A stretch of DNA of 64,000 nucleotides from Agromyces cerinus (GTDB lineage Bacteria > Actinomycetota > Actinomycetes > Actinomycetales > Microbacteriaceae), in the NCBI RefSeq assembly GCF_016907835.1, contig NZ_JAFBCT010000001.1:1364001-1428000 (forward strand). Direction: 5' to 3'. Of this stretch, positions 1 to 9,532 are shown one piece after another (the first letter of the stretch is position 1; each line of letters opens with the position of its first letter). Below the pieces are notes generated by a model. It saw nothing but the letters and a program-made list of their open reading frames with translations. It made no database searches and was not told the origin of the DNA. The position numbers were made by a program, and so were the translations under genes.

Positions 1-337
1 AGAGCATGGCCGCGCCGACCCCGCCGTTCACCGCGAGCACGACGGTGTCGTTGGCGAGTGCGCTGTACGTGGTGAACCCGCCGCAGAAGCCCGTGCCGAT
101 GAGGAGGCGGAGCTGCGCGGCCGACGCGTCCGCCGGGCCCCGGTGCGCGAGCATGGAGTACAGGCCGCCGAGCACGAACGCACCGACGATGTTGACGAGC
201 GCGATGGCGATCGGCACTCCGGCGATCGTGGGGATCGCCAAGGCGAGCCCGGCGCGGGCTGCGGACCCGGCCATGCCTCCTGCGACGACGAGCGCGATGG
301 CACTCCACCGGAGGTGGGGCGGCCGTGCATCCGTCAC
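1..337 (-). CDS. crcB: CrcB/FluC-type fluoride channel, C-terminus cut by the window edge
   Basis: Small four-helix membrane protein; the family exports fluoride as a dual-topology dimer. The frame opens at a GTG (337-335) and runs off the left edge after 112 codons. Seen in it: the glycine-rich first helix GGMAGSAARAGLAL, the pore Asn in LVNIVGAFVLGG, and the signature GFCGGFTTYSAL. Its GTG overlaps the stop of the upstream universal stress gene (GTGA), so the two are probably translated together. An ATG a few bases further in, in another frame, opens only a shadow. Actinobacteria often carry two crcB genes side by side; a second copy could lie just outside the window. Confidence 0.88.
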   Translation of the reverse strand, partial: MTDARPPHLRWSAIALVVAGGMAGSAARAGLALAIPTIAGVPIAIALVNIVGAFVLGGLYSMLAHRGPADASAAQLRLLIGTGFCGGFTTYSALANDTVVLAVNGGVGAAML

Positions 338-855
338 GAGTCGGATCCGCGGCGGGGCTCGGACGATGCGCGCTGCGATGCGGGAACGATGACGATCGGT
401 CGCAGTTGCCGGTGCGCCAGTTGCGCGCCGACCGAACGACTGAAGAACTCGCGCATACTCCCGCCGAGCGAGTGTTCGTGTGCGCCCACGACGATCATGA
501 CGGCATCGAGCGTCTCGGCGAGGTGCCCGAGTGCCTCGGCGACATCGCCGGCGAGCGCGAGCGTGCGCCAGGGCACGGCGGTCGTCGCGAGGCGGTCTCG
601 CAGCGCACGGGCGAGCGTCTCGTCGAACACCGTCTCACGGTCGTCGGCGAAGTCGGGATCGAGCGAGGCGCTCTCGACCGATCCGTCGGCGGCCTCCTCG
701 ACCGGATAGCGAGCGGGGTTGACGTATGCGCAGACCAGCTCGGTTCCGAACCGACTCGCGAAGAGGGCGGCCTGCTGCACCACCTGGGCGGGCTGACCGG
801 GCACCACGCCGACGATCACCGGCTGCGCCGAGCGCGCACCCTCGACCTCAGCCAT
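334..855 (-). CDS. Universal stress protein (UspA family)
   Basis: Single-domain, 173-residue Usp-fold cytoplasmic protein. The N-terminal strand PVIVGVVPG and the C-terminal stretch VGAHEHSLGGSMREFFS followed by RPIVIVP match the family's nucleotide-binding half, but the usual G-2x-G-9x-G(S/T) ATP loop is only partly kept, so ATP binding is uncertain. The ATG at 855 lies 6 nt after a TAGCAT hexamer, which suggests leaderless transcription. It ends overlapping the GTG of the crcB homologue. Pairing with a fluoride channel suggests a stress or ion-homeostasis operon, but the ligand is unknown. Confidence 0.85.
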   Translation of the reverse strand: MAEVEGARSAQPVIVGVVPGQPAQVVQQAALFASRFGTELVCAYVNPARYPVEEAADGSVESASLDPDFADDRETVFDETLARALRDRLATTAVPWRTLALAGDVAEALGHLAETLDAVMIVVGAHEHSLGGSMREFFSRSVGAQLAHRQLRPIVIVPASQRASSEPRRGSDS

Positions 856-909
856 GCCGCGATGCTACGCCGCGGCGCGCACAGGGGTCAACGAGCGACA
901 CTCGGCGGT

Positions 910-1572
910 TCACCCACGAATTCCGAGCGCAGCGAGCACCGGTGAGAGGTCGGGGAGATCGATCGCGACGTCGGCCTGCGCTCGCACGATCGGCTTCGCG
1001 CAGAAGGCGACGCCGAGCGCGGCTCGGTCGAGCATCTGCAGGTCGTTCGCGCCGTCACCGACCGCGACGGTGCGTCGGATCGGGATGTCGCTGACAGCCG
1101 CCCACTCGGCGAGCGCCGTCGCCTTCGCGGCGGCGTCGATGATCGGGCCGTCGACGCGACCGGTGAGCCGGCCGCCCGCGATCTCGAGGCGGTTCGCCCG
1201 GCAGAAGTCGAGCCCGAGACGCTCGGCGAGCGGGTCGAGCAACTCGTGGAACCCGCCGGAGACGACGCCGATGCGTCCGCCGGCCGCGTGCACGCCGTCG
1301 ATGAGCTGCCGCACACCTGGGGTGGGGGTCATCCGCTCGCGTGCGGCGGCGAGCACCGAGACGTCGAGGCCGGCGAGGGTCGCGACCCGCTCGCGCAGGC
1401 TCTCGGCGAAGTCGAGCTCGCCGCGCATGGCCCGCTCGGTGACGGCGGCGACGTGTTCGAGGGTGCCTGCGGCCTCGGCCAGCAGTTCGATCGCCTCCTC
1501 GCGGATGAGGGTCGAGTCGGCGTCGAGCACGACGAGGGGGCCGCTCGCGCGGCCGATGGTGCCGGCGCTCAC
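910..1572 (-). CDS. serB: Phosphoserine phosphatase (HAD superfamily)
   Basis: Hydrolyses O-phospho-L-serine in the last step of serine synthesis. The 220-residue HAD protein has [13 protein letters not shown] (DxDST nucleophile motif I), SGGFHELL (motif II) and VGDGANDL (motif IV). The frame stays open far upstream inside glgC; I chose the GTG at 1572, whose bases overlap the glgC TGA (GTGA) and which gives the usual SerB length without the N-terminal ACT domains of longer forms. Cotranscription with glgC is implied by that overlap. Confidence 0.9.
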   Translation of the reverse strand: MSAGTIGRASGPLVVLDADSTLIREEAIELLAEAAGTLEHVAAVTERAMRGELDFAESLRERVATLAGLDVSVLAAARERMTPTPGVRQLIDGVHAAGGRIGVVSGGFHELLDPLAERLGLDFCRANRLEIAGGRLTGRVDGPIIDAAAKATALAEWAAVSDIPIRRTVAVGDGANDLQMLDRAALGVAFCAKPIVRAQADVAIDLPDLSPVLAALGIRG

Positions 1573-2816
1573 GCGGTGGCCCGGACGCGCGAGCCCTTGC
1601 CCACGACGGTGATTCCGCTGTCGGTCACGATGAACCCCCTGGCGACGTCTTCGGCCCGGTCGACGCCGATGCGCGCGCCCGCCTCGACGATGACCTCCTT
1701 GTCGAGGATCGCCCGTTGCACGGTCGCTCGGGCGTCGATGCGCGCCCGGTCGAAGAGGATCGAGTCGGAGACGTGCGCGCCGGAGCCGACCTTCGCCCAC
1801 GGCCCGATGACGCTGCGTTCGACGTGGGCACCCGAGATCACGGAGCCGAGCGAGACGATCGAGTCGATGACCGTGCCGAGGGTGCCTCGGGCGTCGCGGG
1901 TGAACTTCGCCGGCGGCGAGTTCAGCTGCTGGCTGAAGATGGGCCACTCCCGGTTGTAGAGGTTGAAGACGGGCAGCACCGAGATGAGGTCTTGATGCGC
2001 CTCGAAGAACGAGTCGATGGTTCCGACGTCGCGCCAGTAGTACCGGTCGCGATCGGTCGACCCGGGCACCTCGTTGCGCTGCAGGTCGTAGACGCCCGCG
2101 GCACCCTGCGCGACGAAGGCCGGGATGATGTCGCCGCCCATGTCGTGGCTCGAGTCGGTGCGTTCGCCGTCGCGCAGCACGGCGTCGATGAGCGCATCGG
2201 CGTCGAACACGTAGTTGCCCATCGAGGCGAGCACCTCACCGGGGGAGTCGGGGAGGCCGACCGGATCGGCGGGCTTCTCGAGGAACCGGTGGATACGGCC
2301 GGGATTGGCTGCATCGACCTCGATGACGCCGAACTGGTCGGCGAGGCCGATCGGCTGCCGGATCGCGGCGACGGTCGCCGCGGCGCCCGACTCGATGTGC
2401 GCGTCGATCATCTGGCTGAAGTCCATGCGGTACACGTGGTCGGCACCGACGACGACGATGATGTCGGGCTGCTCGTCGTAGATGAGGTTGAGGCTCTGCA
2501 GGATCGCGTCGGCCGACCCCGAGAACCAGCGCTTGCCGAGGCGCTGCTGCGCGGGCACCGACGCGACGTAGGAGTTCAGGAGCCCGCTCATGCGCCAGGT
2601 CTGCGACACGTGCCGGTCGAGGCTGTGCGACTTGTACTGGGTGAGCACGACGATCTGCCGGAGCCCCGAGTTCAGCAGGTTCGAGAGCGCGAAATCGATC
2701 AATCGGTACTGCCCGCCGAACGGCACCGCAGGCTTCGCGCGGTCTTCCGTCAGGGGCATGAGTCGTTTGCCCTCGCCGCCGGCGAGGACGATGCCGAATA
2801 CCTTGCGCGTCGCCAT
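1569..2816 (-). CDS. glgC: Glucose-1-phosphate adenylyltransferase
   Basis: Makes ADP-glucose from ATP and glucose-1-phosphate, the committed step of bacterial glycogen and maltose-1-phosphate synthesis. At 415 residues it has the full family length: N-terminal nucleotidyltransferase loop [20 protein letters not shown], substrate segments YKSHSLDRH and WFSGSADAI, and a C-terminal left-handed beta-helix. The ATG at 2816 lies 6 nt after TACAGT (leaderless type). It is divergent from the glycogen synthase gene, the arrangement also known for mycobacterial glgC/glgM. Confidence 0.96.
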   Translation of the reverse strand: MATRKVFGIVLAGGEGKRLMPLTEDRAKPAVPFGGQYRLIDFALSNLLNSGLRQIVVLTQYKSHSLDRHVSQTWRMSGLLNSYVASVPAQQRLGKRWFSGSADAILQSLNLIYDEQPDIIVVVGADHVYRMDFSQMIDAHIESGAAATVAAIRQPIGLADQFGVIEVDAANPGRIHRFLEKPADPVGLPDSPGEVLASMGNYVFDADALIDAVLRDGERTDSSHDMGGDIIPAFVAQGAAGVYDLQRNEVPGSTDRDRYYWRDVGTIDSFFEAHQDLISVLPVFNLYNREWPIFSQQLNSPPAKFTRDARGTLGTVIDSIVSLGSVISGAHVERSVIGPWAKVGSGAHVSDSILFDRARIDARATVQRAILDKEVIVEAGARIGVDRAEDVARGFIVTDSGITVVGKGSRVRATA

Positions 2817-2896
2817 GCCACAACTGTAGTCAGCGCGAGCCGCCGGTGGGCCGTCGAGTCGGAGCGTGACGGATGCCGCTGCGCTACGTTTGCAGC
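2817..2896. promoter_or_regulatory. Divergent promoter region between glgC and glgA
   Basis: This 80-bp gap serves both glycogen genes. On the minus strand TACAGT (2828-2823) stands 6 nt before the glgC ATG; on the plus strand TACGTT (2885-2890) stands 6 nt before the glgA ATG. Both fit -10 hexamers of leaderless transcripts. No convincing -35 or operator palindrome is visible by eye. Confidence 0.55.
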
Positions 2897-4084
2897 ATGC
2901 GCGTCGACCTGCTCACCCGCGAGTACCCACCCGAGGTCTACGGCGGTGCCGGTGTGCACGTCGCGGAGCTCGTTCGAGCGCTGCGTTCAAGCATCGACGT
3001 GCAGGTGCGGTGCTTCGGTGCGCCGCGTGACGAAGCGGGAACCTTCGGCTATCCGACGCCGCCCGAATTCGCGGCGGCGAACGCGGCGCTCGGCACGATG
3101 GGCGTCGACCTGCTCATGGCAGGGGACACCGTCGGTGCCGATCTCGTGCACTCGCACACCTGGTACGCGAACTTCGCGGGATTCACGGCGAAGCGCCTGC
3201 ACGGTGTGCCGCACGTCGTGACGGCGCACAGCCTCGAGCCGCTGCGGCCGTGGAAGGCCGAGCAACTCGGCGGCGGGTACCGGCTCTCATCCTGGGTCGA
3301 GCGCGCCGCCTTCGAAGACGCCGATGCGGTCATCGCAGTCAGCGAGGGCATGCGCCGCGACATCCTGCGTTCCTACCCCTCGATCGACCCGAGTCGGGTC
3401 GAGGTGGTCTACAACGGCATCGATCTCGACGACTGGGCTCCGCACCACGACCCCGATGTCGTTCGGTCGCTGGGGGTCGACCCCGATCGGCCGTCGGTCA
3501 TCTTCGTCGGCCGCATCACGCGGCAGAAGGGGCTGCCCTACCTGCTGCGGGCGGCGCGTCTGCTGCCCGACGACGTGCAGCTCGTGCTGTGCGCCGGGGC
3601 GCCCGACACCGAGGAGATCATGGCGGAGGTGACGTCCCTCGTCGACGAGCTGCGCACCGAACGCGACGGCGTCGTCTGGATCGACCGGCACCTGCCGCGC
3701 GGCGAGCTCTCCGCCCTCCTCACGGCCGCCACGACCTTCGTCTGCCCCTCGGTCTACGAACCCCTCGGCATCGTGAACCTCGAGGCGATGGCCTGCGGTG
3801 CTCCGGTCGTCGGCACCGCGACGGGCGGCATCCCCGAGGTCGTCGCCGACGGTGTCACCGGGGTGCTCGTGCCGATCGAGCAGCTCGACGACGGCACCGG
3901 CACGCCGGTCGACCCCGAACGGTTCGTCGCCGATCTCGCCGCGGCGCTCACCGCTGTGGTGAGCGATCCCGCCCGCGCGGCCGAGATGGGCGCGGCCGGC
4001 CGCCGCCGCGCCGAGACCGATTTCGGCTGGGCGGCGATCGCCGAACGCACGCTCGAGCTCTACGGGCGCGTGCTCGCTCGATGA
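2897..4084 (+). CDS. glgA: Glycogen synthase / ADP-glucose glucosyltransferase, GT4 type (GlgA/GlgM-like)
   Basis: GT4-family glucosyltransferase of 395 residues using ADP-glucose from the divergent glgC. Seen: N-terminal [17 protein letters not shown], the central VVYNGIDL joint, [15 protein letters not shown] at the start of the donor domain, and the donor-binding [16 protein letters not shown] (EX7E-like). In actinobacteria the close homologue is GlgM, which makes maltose-1-phosphate for the GlgE pathway; sequence alone does not separate the two activities. I chose the second in-frame ATG (2897), 6 nt after TACGTT, over an upstream one at 2873 that adds eight residues of non-family sequence. 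Confidence 0.92.
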   Translation: MRVDLLTREYPPEVYGGAGVHVAELVRALRSSIDVQVRCFGAPRDEAGTFGYPTPPEFAAANAALGTMGVDLLMAGDTVGADLVHSHTWYANFAGFTAKRLHGVPHVVTAHSLEPLRPWKAEQLGGGYRLSSWVERAAFEDADAVIAVSEGMRRDILRSYPSIDPSRVEVVYNGIDLDDWAPHHDPDVVRSLGVDPDRPSVIFVGRITRQKGLPYLLRAARLLPDDVQLVLCAGAPDTEEIMAEVTSLVDELRTERDGVVWIDRHLPRGELSALLTAATTFVCPSVYEPLGIVNLEAMACGAPVVGTATGGIPEVVADGVTGVLVPIEQLDDGTGTPVDPERFVADLAAALTAVVSDPARAAEMGAAGRRRAETDFGWAAIAERTLELYGRVLAR

Positions 4085-4153
4085 CCCCCGGTCGACGGGC
4101 TCGGCGTGCCGGGTGCGCCGAGCGACCCTCGCGCTGCCGATAGCATGGGACGC

Positions 4154-4939
4154 ATGGCGAGCACGGTTCTGCAGTTCCACGATGTGTCGGTGGTCCGCGA
4201 TGGCAACACGATCCTCGACTCCGTCAACTGGAGCGTGGACTCCGACGAGCGCTGGGTCATCCTCGGGCCGAACGGCGCGGGCAAGACGACGCTGCTGCAG
4301 ATCGCAGCCGCGGCGATGCACCCGACGTCGGGCACGGCCGACGTGCTGCAGGAGGCGCTCGGCAAGGTCGACGTGTTCGAACTGCGCCCCATGATCGGCT
4401 TCGCTTCGACGGCGATGGCCCGCAAGATCCCGCGCAACGAGACCGTGATCGACGTCGTGCTCACCGCGGCGTACTCGGTCACCGGTCGCTGGAACGAGGA
4501 GTACGAGGCGATCGACCTGCGTCGTGCGCAGCGCGTGCTCTCGGAGTGGGGCCTCGAGGGCTTCGCCGACCGCCGCTTCGGCAGCCTCTCCGACGGCGAG
4601 CAGAAGCGCGTGCAGATCGCCCGATCGGTCATGACCGACCCCGAGCTGCTGCTGCTCGACGAGCCGGCCGCGAGCCTCGACCTCGGTGCCCGCGAAGAGC
4701 TCGTCTCGCTCCTCGGCGGCTATGCCGCGTCGTCGGCGTCGCCCGCGATCGTGATGGTCACCCACCACGTCGAAGAGATCCCCGTCGGCTTCACGCACGC
4801 CCTGCTGCTGCAGAAGGGCGGCATCGTCACCGCGGGTCCGCTCGCGGAGTCGCTCACGGCCGAGAATCTCTCGAAGACCTTCGACATGACGATCGAACTG
4901 ACCGAAACCGACGGTCGATACGCGGCTCGCGCCGTGTGA
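4154..4939 (+). CDS. Orphan ABC-type ATP-binding protein
   Basis: ATPase subunit of an ABC system, 261 residues, with Walker [10 protein letters not shown] (about residues 36-44), signature LSDGEQKR, Walker [14 protein letters not shown] and H-loop VTHHVEE. No permease gene is adjacent, so its partner is unknown; it resembles the stand-alone YlmA/ModF-type ATPases. The ATG at 4154 follows TAGCAT by 7 nt; earlier in-frame starts (4106, 4145) lack support. The stretch between it and glgA is only 69 bp, so readthrough from glgA is possible. Confidence 0.88.
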   Translation: MASTVLQFHDVSVVRDGNTILDSVNWSVDSDERWVILGPNGAGKTTLLQIAAAAMHPTSGTADVLQEALGKVDVFELRPMIGFASTAMARKIPRNETVIDVVLTAAYSVTGRWNEEYEAIDLRRAQRVLSEWGLEGFADRRFGSLSDGEQKRVQIARSVMTDPELLLLDEPAASLDLGAREELVSLLGGYAASSASPAIVMVTHHVEEIPVGFTHALLLQKGGIVTAGPLAESLTAENLSKTFDMTIELTETDGRYAARAV

Positions 4940-4962
4940 CCGCACCTCGCCGTCGATTCTGC

Positions 4963-4989
4963 TAAGATCGATAGCTGGCCCGTGGGCCA
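4963..4989 (+). promoter_or_regulatory. Promoter and leader hairpin upstream of rpmE2
   Basis: TAAGAT (4963-4968) is a good -10 hexamer. It is followed by a perfect inverted repeat TGGCCC-GT-GGGCCA (4976-4989), which would lie near the 5' end of the L31 mRNA, with about 80 nt of leader before the ATG. No Zur-type operator is visible, in contrast to type B L31 genes that are zinc-controlled in some bacteria. Confidence 0.45.
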
Positions 4990-5066
4990 CCTTTCTTCCC
5001 TGCGTGCGCGCAGGTTTCGTATCCACCGTCCGAATGCTTCACCAGCTGAAATCCAAGGAAGTCTCC

Positions 5067-5315
5067 ATGAAGACCGACATCCACCCCGAGTACAACGCGA
5101 TCGTCTTCCGCGACCTCGCTTCGGGCGCCACGTTCCTCACCCGCTCGACGGCGAAGAGCGACAAGACGATCGAGCTCGACGGCGAGACCTACCCCGTCAT
5201 CGACGTCGAGATCTCGTCGGAGTCGCACCCGTTCTACACGGGCAAGCAGCGCATCATGGACTCGGCCGGTCGCGTCGAGAAGTTCAACCAGCGCTTCAAG
5301 AACTTCGGCGCGTAA
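5067..5315 (+). CDS. rpmE2: 50S ribosomal protein L31 type B
   Basis: Large-subunit ribosomal protein at the central protuberance. The 82-residue protein begins [17 protein letters not shown] and ends [20 protein letters not shown] plus a short basic tail; it has no cysteine, so it is the zinc-independent C-minus (type B) form. The ATG at 5067 has AAGGAAG (5054-5060) at good spacing; an upstream in-frame start at 5004 would add 21 residues without similarity to the family. A strong hairpin follows the stop. Confidence 0.96.
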   Translation: MKTDIHPEYNAIVFRDLASGATFLTRSTAKSDKTIELDGETYPVIDVEISSESHPFYTGKQRIMDSAGRVEKFNQRFKNFGA

Positions 5316-5330
5316 GCACTGTCGTACCAC

Positions 5331-5357
5331 GAAGGCCCCGCCGTCGGCGGGGCCTTC
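5331..5357 (+). terminator. Terminator hairpin after rpmE2
   Basis: A perfect 12-bp stem (5331-5342 with 5346-5357, arm GAAGGCCCCGCC) with a 3-nt loop starts 15 bp after the L31 stop. No long U-tract follows, which is common for hairpin terminators in high-GC actinobacteria. Confidence 0.85.
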
Positions 5358-5414
5358 GTCGTACGCTCGGCTGTCGTCGAGCGGCCGCGACACGCGTCGT
5401 GTTAGCGTCACCGG

Positions 5415-6041
5415 ATGCCGGGACCATCGCGCAAGCGCAAGCGCAAGCGCAGGAGCACGCCACCTGCGCTCACGCTGCCCGCCGCAGTGACCGGTGACGG
5501 CATCGTGCTCCGCGCGTTCCGCGACGATGACGTCGAGACGGTGCGCGAGGCCTCACGAGACCCGCTGATCCCCGATGTCACGACCGTGCCGCGGAACGCC
5601 GACCGCCGCGGCGCCCTCGCCTACATCGCACGCCAGCATCGGCGCCTGAGGTCGGGCGCGGGCTACTCGTTCGCGATCGCCGACGCCGACGATCGCGCCA
5701 TCGGCCAGATCGGGCTCTGGCCCGTGCGCGACGACCCGGGGCGCGCCAGCATCGGCTACTGGATCGTCGAGTCGGAGCGCGGCCACGGCCATGCATCCGC
5801 GGCGCTTCGTGCGCTCGGCGAGTGGGCGTGGAGCCTGCCATCGCTCGAGCGTCTCGAGCTGTTCGTCGAGCCCTGGAACACGGGCTCCTGGAAGGCCGCG
5901 GAGACGGCCGGGTTCGAGCGCGAGGGGCTGCTCAGATCGTGGCGCGTGATCCGCTCCGAGCGACGGGACCTCTTCGTCTACTCGCGGATTCGCGTGCCGG
6001 GGGAGCCGAATGCCGGCTCAGCGCACCGGCCAGGCGCCTGA
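5415..6041 (+). CDS. GNAT acetyltransferase (RimJ/RimL-like)
   Basis: Acetyl-CoA-dependent N-acetyltransferase of 208 residues. After a very basic N-terminus (GPSRKRKRKRRS) comes a GNAT fold: VLRAFRDDDVETVREAS, then SIGYWIVESERGHGHASAAL, where the family's acetyl-CoA loop (Q/RxxGxG/A) appears as ERGHGHA, and a C-terminal VEPWNTGSWKAAETAGF typical of the RimJ/RimL group. The substrate is unknown. The ATG lies 6 nt after TAGCGT (5403-5408). Its last 24 bp overlap the convergent exonuclease gene. Confidence 0.82.
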   Translation: MPGPSRKRKRKRRSTPPALTLPAAVTGDGIVLRAFRDDDVETVREASRDPLIPDVTTVPRNADRRGALAYIARQHRRLRSGAGYSFAIADADDRAIGQIGLWPVRDDPGRASIGYWIVESERGHGHASAALRALGEWAWSLPSLERLELFVEPWNTGSWKAAETAGFEREGLLRSWRVIRSERRDLFVYSRIRVPGEPNAGSAHRPGA

Positions 6042-6716
6042 GGTGGTGAACTCGGGCTCGCCGTTCTTGCGGCGCCACGCCTGGTAGCTCTCTGCCTGCT
6101 CGCGGCTCCAGTCGACCTGGCGAGCGTGCAGCTCGGCGACGGCGGTCGCGGCGAGTTCGGGGAAGGTGCGGGCGATGGCCTGGGCGACGCGGCCGGCGGC
6201 CACGGCGTCGGCACCGGCGTCGTGGGCGTCGTCGAGCACGACGCCGTAGTGCTCGGCGGTCGCGGAGAGCGTGCGCTTGCCTCGGCGGTACTTGTCGACG
6301 GCCTTGTCGATGACGAGGGGGTCGATGACGGCACCTGGCGTGGGCAGGGGAGTGACGCCGTACCGCGATGCCTCGCGGTCGAGGATCGTGAGGTCGTAGG
6401 CGGCGTTGTACGCGACGATCGGCAGGCCCCGCGCCGCGGCATCCGTCAATGCGCCGATGATCTCGGCGACCGCGCCGGGAGCCGGCTGCCCCTCGAGCCG
6501 GGCGCGTTCGGTGCTGACGCCGTGGATGAGCGACGCCGCGGTGGGGATCTCGACCCCGGGGTCGACGAGCCACTCACGCTGCTCGAGGACCTCGCCCGAG
6601 GCGCCGATGACGCCGACATGGGCCGTGACGATGCGACAGGTGTCGACGTCGATGCCCGTCGTCTCGAGATCGAAGACGGCGAGAGTGTCGGCCCAGTGGC
6701 CACCCAGAAGATCCAT
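6018..6716 (-). CDS. DnaQ-like 3'-5' exonuclease (DEDD superfamily)
   Basis: 232-residue stand-alone proofreading-type exonuclease. Exo I is VFDLETTGID, Exo II VAYNAAYDLTILDRE and Exo III HDAGADAVAAGR, giving the DEDDh set D-E-D-H-D. It resembles DNA polymerase III epsilon-like nucleases used in repair or RNA processing, without a BRCT domain. The ATG at 6716 follows TAGCCT by 6 nt. It converges on and overlaps the end of the GNAT gene. Confidence 0.9.
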   Translation of the reverse strand: MDLLGGHWADTLAVFDLETTGIDVDTCRIVTAHVGVIGASGEVLEQREWLVDPGVEIPTAASLIHGVSTERARLEGQPAPGAVAEIIGALTDAAARGLPIVAYNAAYDLTILDREASRYGVTPLPTPGAVIDPLVIDKAVDKYRRGKRTLSATAEHYGVVLDDAHDAGADAVAAGRVAQAIARTFPELAATAVAELHARQVDWSREQAESYQAWRRKNGEPEFTTSGAWPVR

Positions 6717-6842
6717 GCCGTCAGGCTATGGTCGGCCACCGTCATCGAGGCCGTGCGGGGGCGCGTGTCGGCGGCATCCGCACGGCCTCGCCTCTCCACA
6801 GTGAACGGGAGTCGCCCAGCACCTCGCCATAGAATGGAAAGG

Positions 6843-7736
6843 ATGATCACCTCTCCGTACGCCGAGCAACTCGCTCGCATCCCCGTGCGAGCGCACCGCG
6901 TCGACGTCGACGGCACCGAGACGGCCTGGTGGGAGTACGGCGAAGCCGACGCCCCCGTGCTCGTGCTCGTGCACGGCTTCCGCGGCGATCACCACGGCCT
7001 CGAACCCGTCGTCGCACAGCTGCCCGGCTTCCGCATCATCTCGCCCGACCTGCCCGGCTTCGGCGAGTCGGCGACCTTCGCCGGTCGCCCGCACGACATC
7101 GAGGCCTATGCCGACTGGCTCGGCGCCTTCATCGACGCCATCGGCATCACAGGTCCCTACGCCCTGCTCGGCCACTCGTTCGGCTCGATCGTGTCGTCGG
7201 CCGCGGTCGCCGCCGGACTCGCCCCCGAGCGCCTCGTGCTCGTCAATCCCATCGGCGCGCCGGCGCTCGAGGGCCCCCGAGGCATCATGACCCGGCTCGC
7301 GGTCCTCTACTACCGCACCGCCGCCGCGCTGCCCGAGCGCGCCGGGTTCGCACTGCTGCGCAACGGTGTCGTCGTGCGGGTCATGAGCGTGACGATGGCC
7401 AAGACCCGGTCGAAGTCGCTCCGCCGCTTCATCCACGACCAGCACGACCAGTACTTCTCGGCGTTCGCCGACCGCGACGCCGTGCTCGAGGCGTTCCAGG
7501 CCTCCGTCAGCAACGACGTCAGCGAGTACGCCGCCGACATCGCGGTGCCGACGCTCCTCGTCGCCGCCGAGCGTGACGACGTCACCCCGATCGCGGCGCA
7601 GCACCGACTCGTCACCCTCTTCCCCGACGCGACGCTCGAGGTGATCCCCGAGGTCGGCCACCTCATCCACTACGAGACGCCCGGCGACGCCGCGTCCCGC
7701 ATCCTGACGTTCCTCGGCGCCGGGGCGCGCGCGTGA
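6843..7736 (+). CDS. Alpha/beta-fold hydrolase
   Basis: 297-residue serine hydrolase: oxyanion motif VLVHGFRGDHHGL, nucleophile elbow GHSFGSIV (Ser), acid in AAERDDVTP and catalytic His in EVGHLIHYE. The substrate is unknown. ATG 6843 lies 7 nt after TAGAAT (6830-6835), consistent with leaderless initiation; an ATG at 6834 lies inside that hexamer. The stop overlaps the GTG of the following glycosyltransferase, so the two form one unit, perhaps in envelope glycolipid or polysaccharide metabolism (inference). Confidence 0.87.
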   Translation: MITSPYAEQLARIPVRAHRVDVDGTETAWWEYGEADAPVLVLVHGFRGDHHGLEPVVAQLPGFRIISPDLPGFGESATFAGRPHDIEAYADWLGAFIDAIGITGPYALLGHSFGSIVSSAAVAAGLAPERLVLVNPIGAPALEGPRGIMTRLAVLYYRTAAALPERAGFALLRNGVVVRVMSVTMAKTRSKSLRRFIHDQHDQYFSAFADRDAVLEAFQASVSNDVSEYAADIAVPTLLVAAERDDVTPIAAQHRLVTLFPDATLEVIPEVGHLIHYETPGDAASRILTFLGAGARA

Positions 7737-8830
7737 GGATCGTCGTCGACTGCCGCTACACCCGCATCGGGCAGCACGACGGCATCAGCCGGTTCACGGC
7801 GGGCATCGTGACCGAGCTCGGCAAGCGGCATCCGCTCACCATGCTCGTGAGCGACCACCGCCAGCTCGCCATGCTGCCCGAGCTGCCGTGGCAACTCGTG
7901 AGCTCGCCCACGAGCATCCGCGAGCCGCTCGTCGCCCTGCAGGTCAAGAGGTTGCGGCCCGACGTCGTCTTCACGCCGATGCAGACGATGGGCTCGTGGG
8001 GGCGCGACTACAAACTGCTGCTGACCCTGCACGACCTGATCTACTACGAGAACCGCACGCCGCCGCGCGACCTGCCGGCACCCTTGCGCCTGCTCTGGCG
8101 CCTGTACCACCTCGCCTGGTGGCCGCAGCGCATGCTGCTGAACCGCGCCGACCAAGTCGTCACCGTCTCCGAGACCACGGCGGGGCTCATCCACGAGCAC
8201 CACCTCACCGACCGGCCCGTCACCGTCGTGCCGAACGCGGCCGACGACCTCGGCGCTCCGGAGCTGCCGCGCACGCGGCCAGAGGGGCACCGGCTCGTCT
8301 ACATGGGCTCCTACATGCCCTACAAGAACGTCGACACGCTCGTGCGCGCCGTCGCCGCGCTGCCCGACCACGAACTGCACCTGCTCAGCCGCATCAGCGC
8401 CGATGAGCGTTCGCGGCTCACGCGACTCGCACCGCAGGCTCGGCTCGTCTTCCACGACGGCGTGAGCGATTCCGCGTACGCCGAGTTGCTCTCGGGCGCG
8501 ACCGCGCTCGTGCACGCGTCGAAGGCCGAGGGCTTCGGCATCCCGCTCGTCGAGGCGATGCGGCTCGGCACGCCAGTCGTCGTCAGCGACATCCCGATCT
8601 TCCGCGAGATCGGCGGCGACGCCGCCGTCTACTTCGACCCCGAGAACCCCGAGTCGCTCGTCGCGGCGCTCTGGTCGCTCGAACGCGAGGGGGAGTGGGA
8701 GCGGCGATCCGAGGCGGGCGTGGGCGTGGCCGCCCGCTACAACTGGGCGGCGTCGGCCGACCGCCTACTCGCGCTCATGCTGTCGACGGTGGCGGGCAAT
8801 CGCCGGCGCCGGCGCCGACGGGTCGGCTGA
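7733..8830 (+). CDS. GT4-family glycosyltransferase
   Basis: 365-residue GT-B retaining glycosyltransferase. Features: N-terminal DCRYTRIGQHDGISRFTAGI, the hinge motif VVPNAADDLG, YMGSYMPYKNVDTLVRA opening the donor domain, and SKAEGFGIPLVEAMRLGTP (the E-x7-E sugar-nucleotide motif). The C-terminus is a run of Arg (RRRRRR) that could hold it to the membrane surface. The GTG start overlaps the hydrolase TGA. Acceptor and donor are unknown. Confidence 0.88.
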   Translation: MRIVVDCRYTRIGQHDGISRFTAGIVTELGKRHPLTMLVSDHRQLAMLPELPWQLVSSPTSIREPLVALQVKRLRPDVVFTPMQTMGSWGRDYKLLLTLHDLIYYENRTPPRDLPAPLRLLWRLYHLAWWPQRMLLNRADQVVTVSETTAGLIHEHHLTDRPVTVVPNAADDLGAPELPRTRPEGHRLVYMGSYMPYKNVDTLVRAVAALPDHELHLLSRISADERSRLTRLAPQARLVFHDGVSDSAYAELLSGATALVHASKAEGFGIPLVEAMRLGTPVVVSDIPIFREIGGDAAVYFDPENPESLVAALWSLEREGEWERRSEAGVGVAARYNWAASADRLLALMLSTVAGNRRRRRRRVG

Positions 8831-8845
8831 ACCGAGAGCGGTCAT

Positions 8846-8868
8846 GCGCGGCCCGAAGGGGGCCGTGC
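8846..8868. terminator. Shared terminator hairpin between convergent genes
   Basis: GCGCGGCCC (8846-8854) pairs with GGGCCGTGC (8860-8868) around a GAAGG loop, with one G-U pair. It lies in the 58-bp gap between the glycosyltransferase and the convergent phosphatase and can act on either strand. Confidence 0.65.
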
Positions 8869-8888
8869 AGGCGCAGCGCGGCGTCTGG

Positions 8889-9503
8889 TTACGCGTCGGT
8901 GCCCGTGAGGGCCTCGGGCTCGACGAGCGCCAGCTCGCCCGCCTCGAAGCGCACGAGGTGCACCGAGCCGTTGGCGACCGCGTAGCCGGCGCCGGGCAGG
9001 GTCCAGTCGCTGAGGTGCAGCATCAGCGAGTGGATGACGCCGCCGTGCGAGACGACGACGACCGAGCCGCCGGGGTGCGCCGCGGCGATCCCGGCGAGCG
9101 CCGCGGTCGATCGGGCGATCACGGTCGAGCGCGGCTCGAGGCCCTCGATGGTCGCCGCCTGCGCCTCGACCGCTGCCCGCCCTGCATGGTCGAGTCCTTC
9201 GAGCACGCCGTGGGCGCGTTCGGCGAGATCGGCCAGGAGCTCGGGCTCGGGCAGCTCGAGTCGTCGAGCGATGATCTGAGCCGTCTCCGCGGCGCGCGAG
9301 AGCGTCGTGCCGTAGACGGCATCCCATTGCTCGCTCGCGAGCTGCTCGCCGGTCTGCGCAGCCTGGAGCCGACCGGTGTCGTTCAACGGGATGTCGGTCG
9401 TGCCCTGGATGCGCCGCTGCCGGTTCCACTCCGTCTCGCCGTGACGCACGAGTGCGATGAGCACCGAGTCGGTGCGGGTGGGGTCGGTGGAGGCATCCGT
9501 CAT
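8889..9503 (-). CDS. Histidine phosphatase (phosphoglycerate mutase-like)
   Basis: 204-residue branch-1 histidine phosphatase. The catalytic motif is LVRHGETEWNRQRRIQGTTD, with the second His in VVVSHGGVIHS and a YGTTLSRAAETAQ segment for phosphate binding. Such proteins act on phosphosugars or nucleotides more often than as true glycolytic mutases; the substrate is undetermined. The frame extends far upstream through the sirtuin and beyond, but only from ATG 9503 does it resemble the family. The gap to the upstream sirtuin gene is 29 bp, so one operon is likely. Confidence 0.9.
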   Translation of the reverse strand: MTDASTDPTRTDSVLIALVRHGETEWNRQRRIQGTTDIPLNDTGRLQAAQTGEQLASEQWDAVYGTTLSRAAETAQIIARRLELPEPELLADLAERAHGVLEGLDHAGRAAVEAQAATIEGLEPRSTVIARSTAALAGIAAAHPGGSVVVVSHGGVIHSLMLHLSDWTLPGAGYAVANGSVHLVRFEAGELALVEPEALTGTDA

Positions 9504-9532
9504 GGCAGAACTCTCGCAGATTGACCGGGACG

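Noticed and set aside
28..330. 100-codon ATG frame at the left end
   Set aside because: It overlaps the fluoride-channel frame, whose family motifs are clear; the ATG frame has none.
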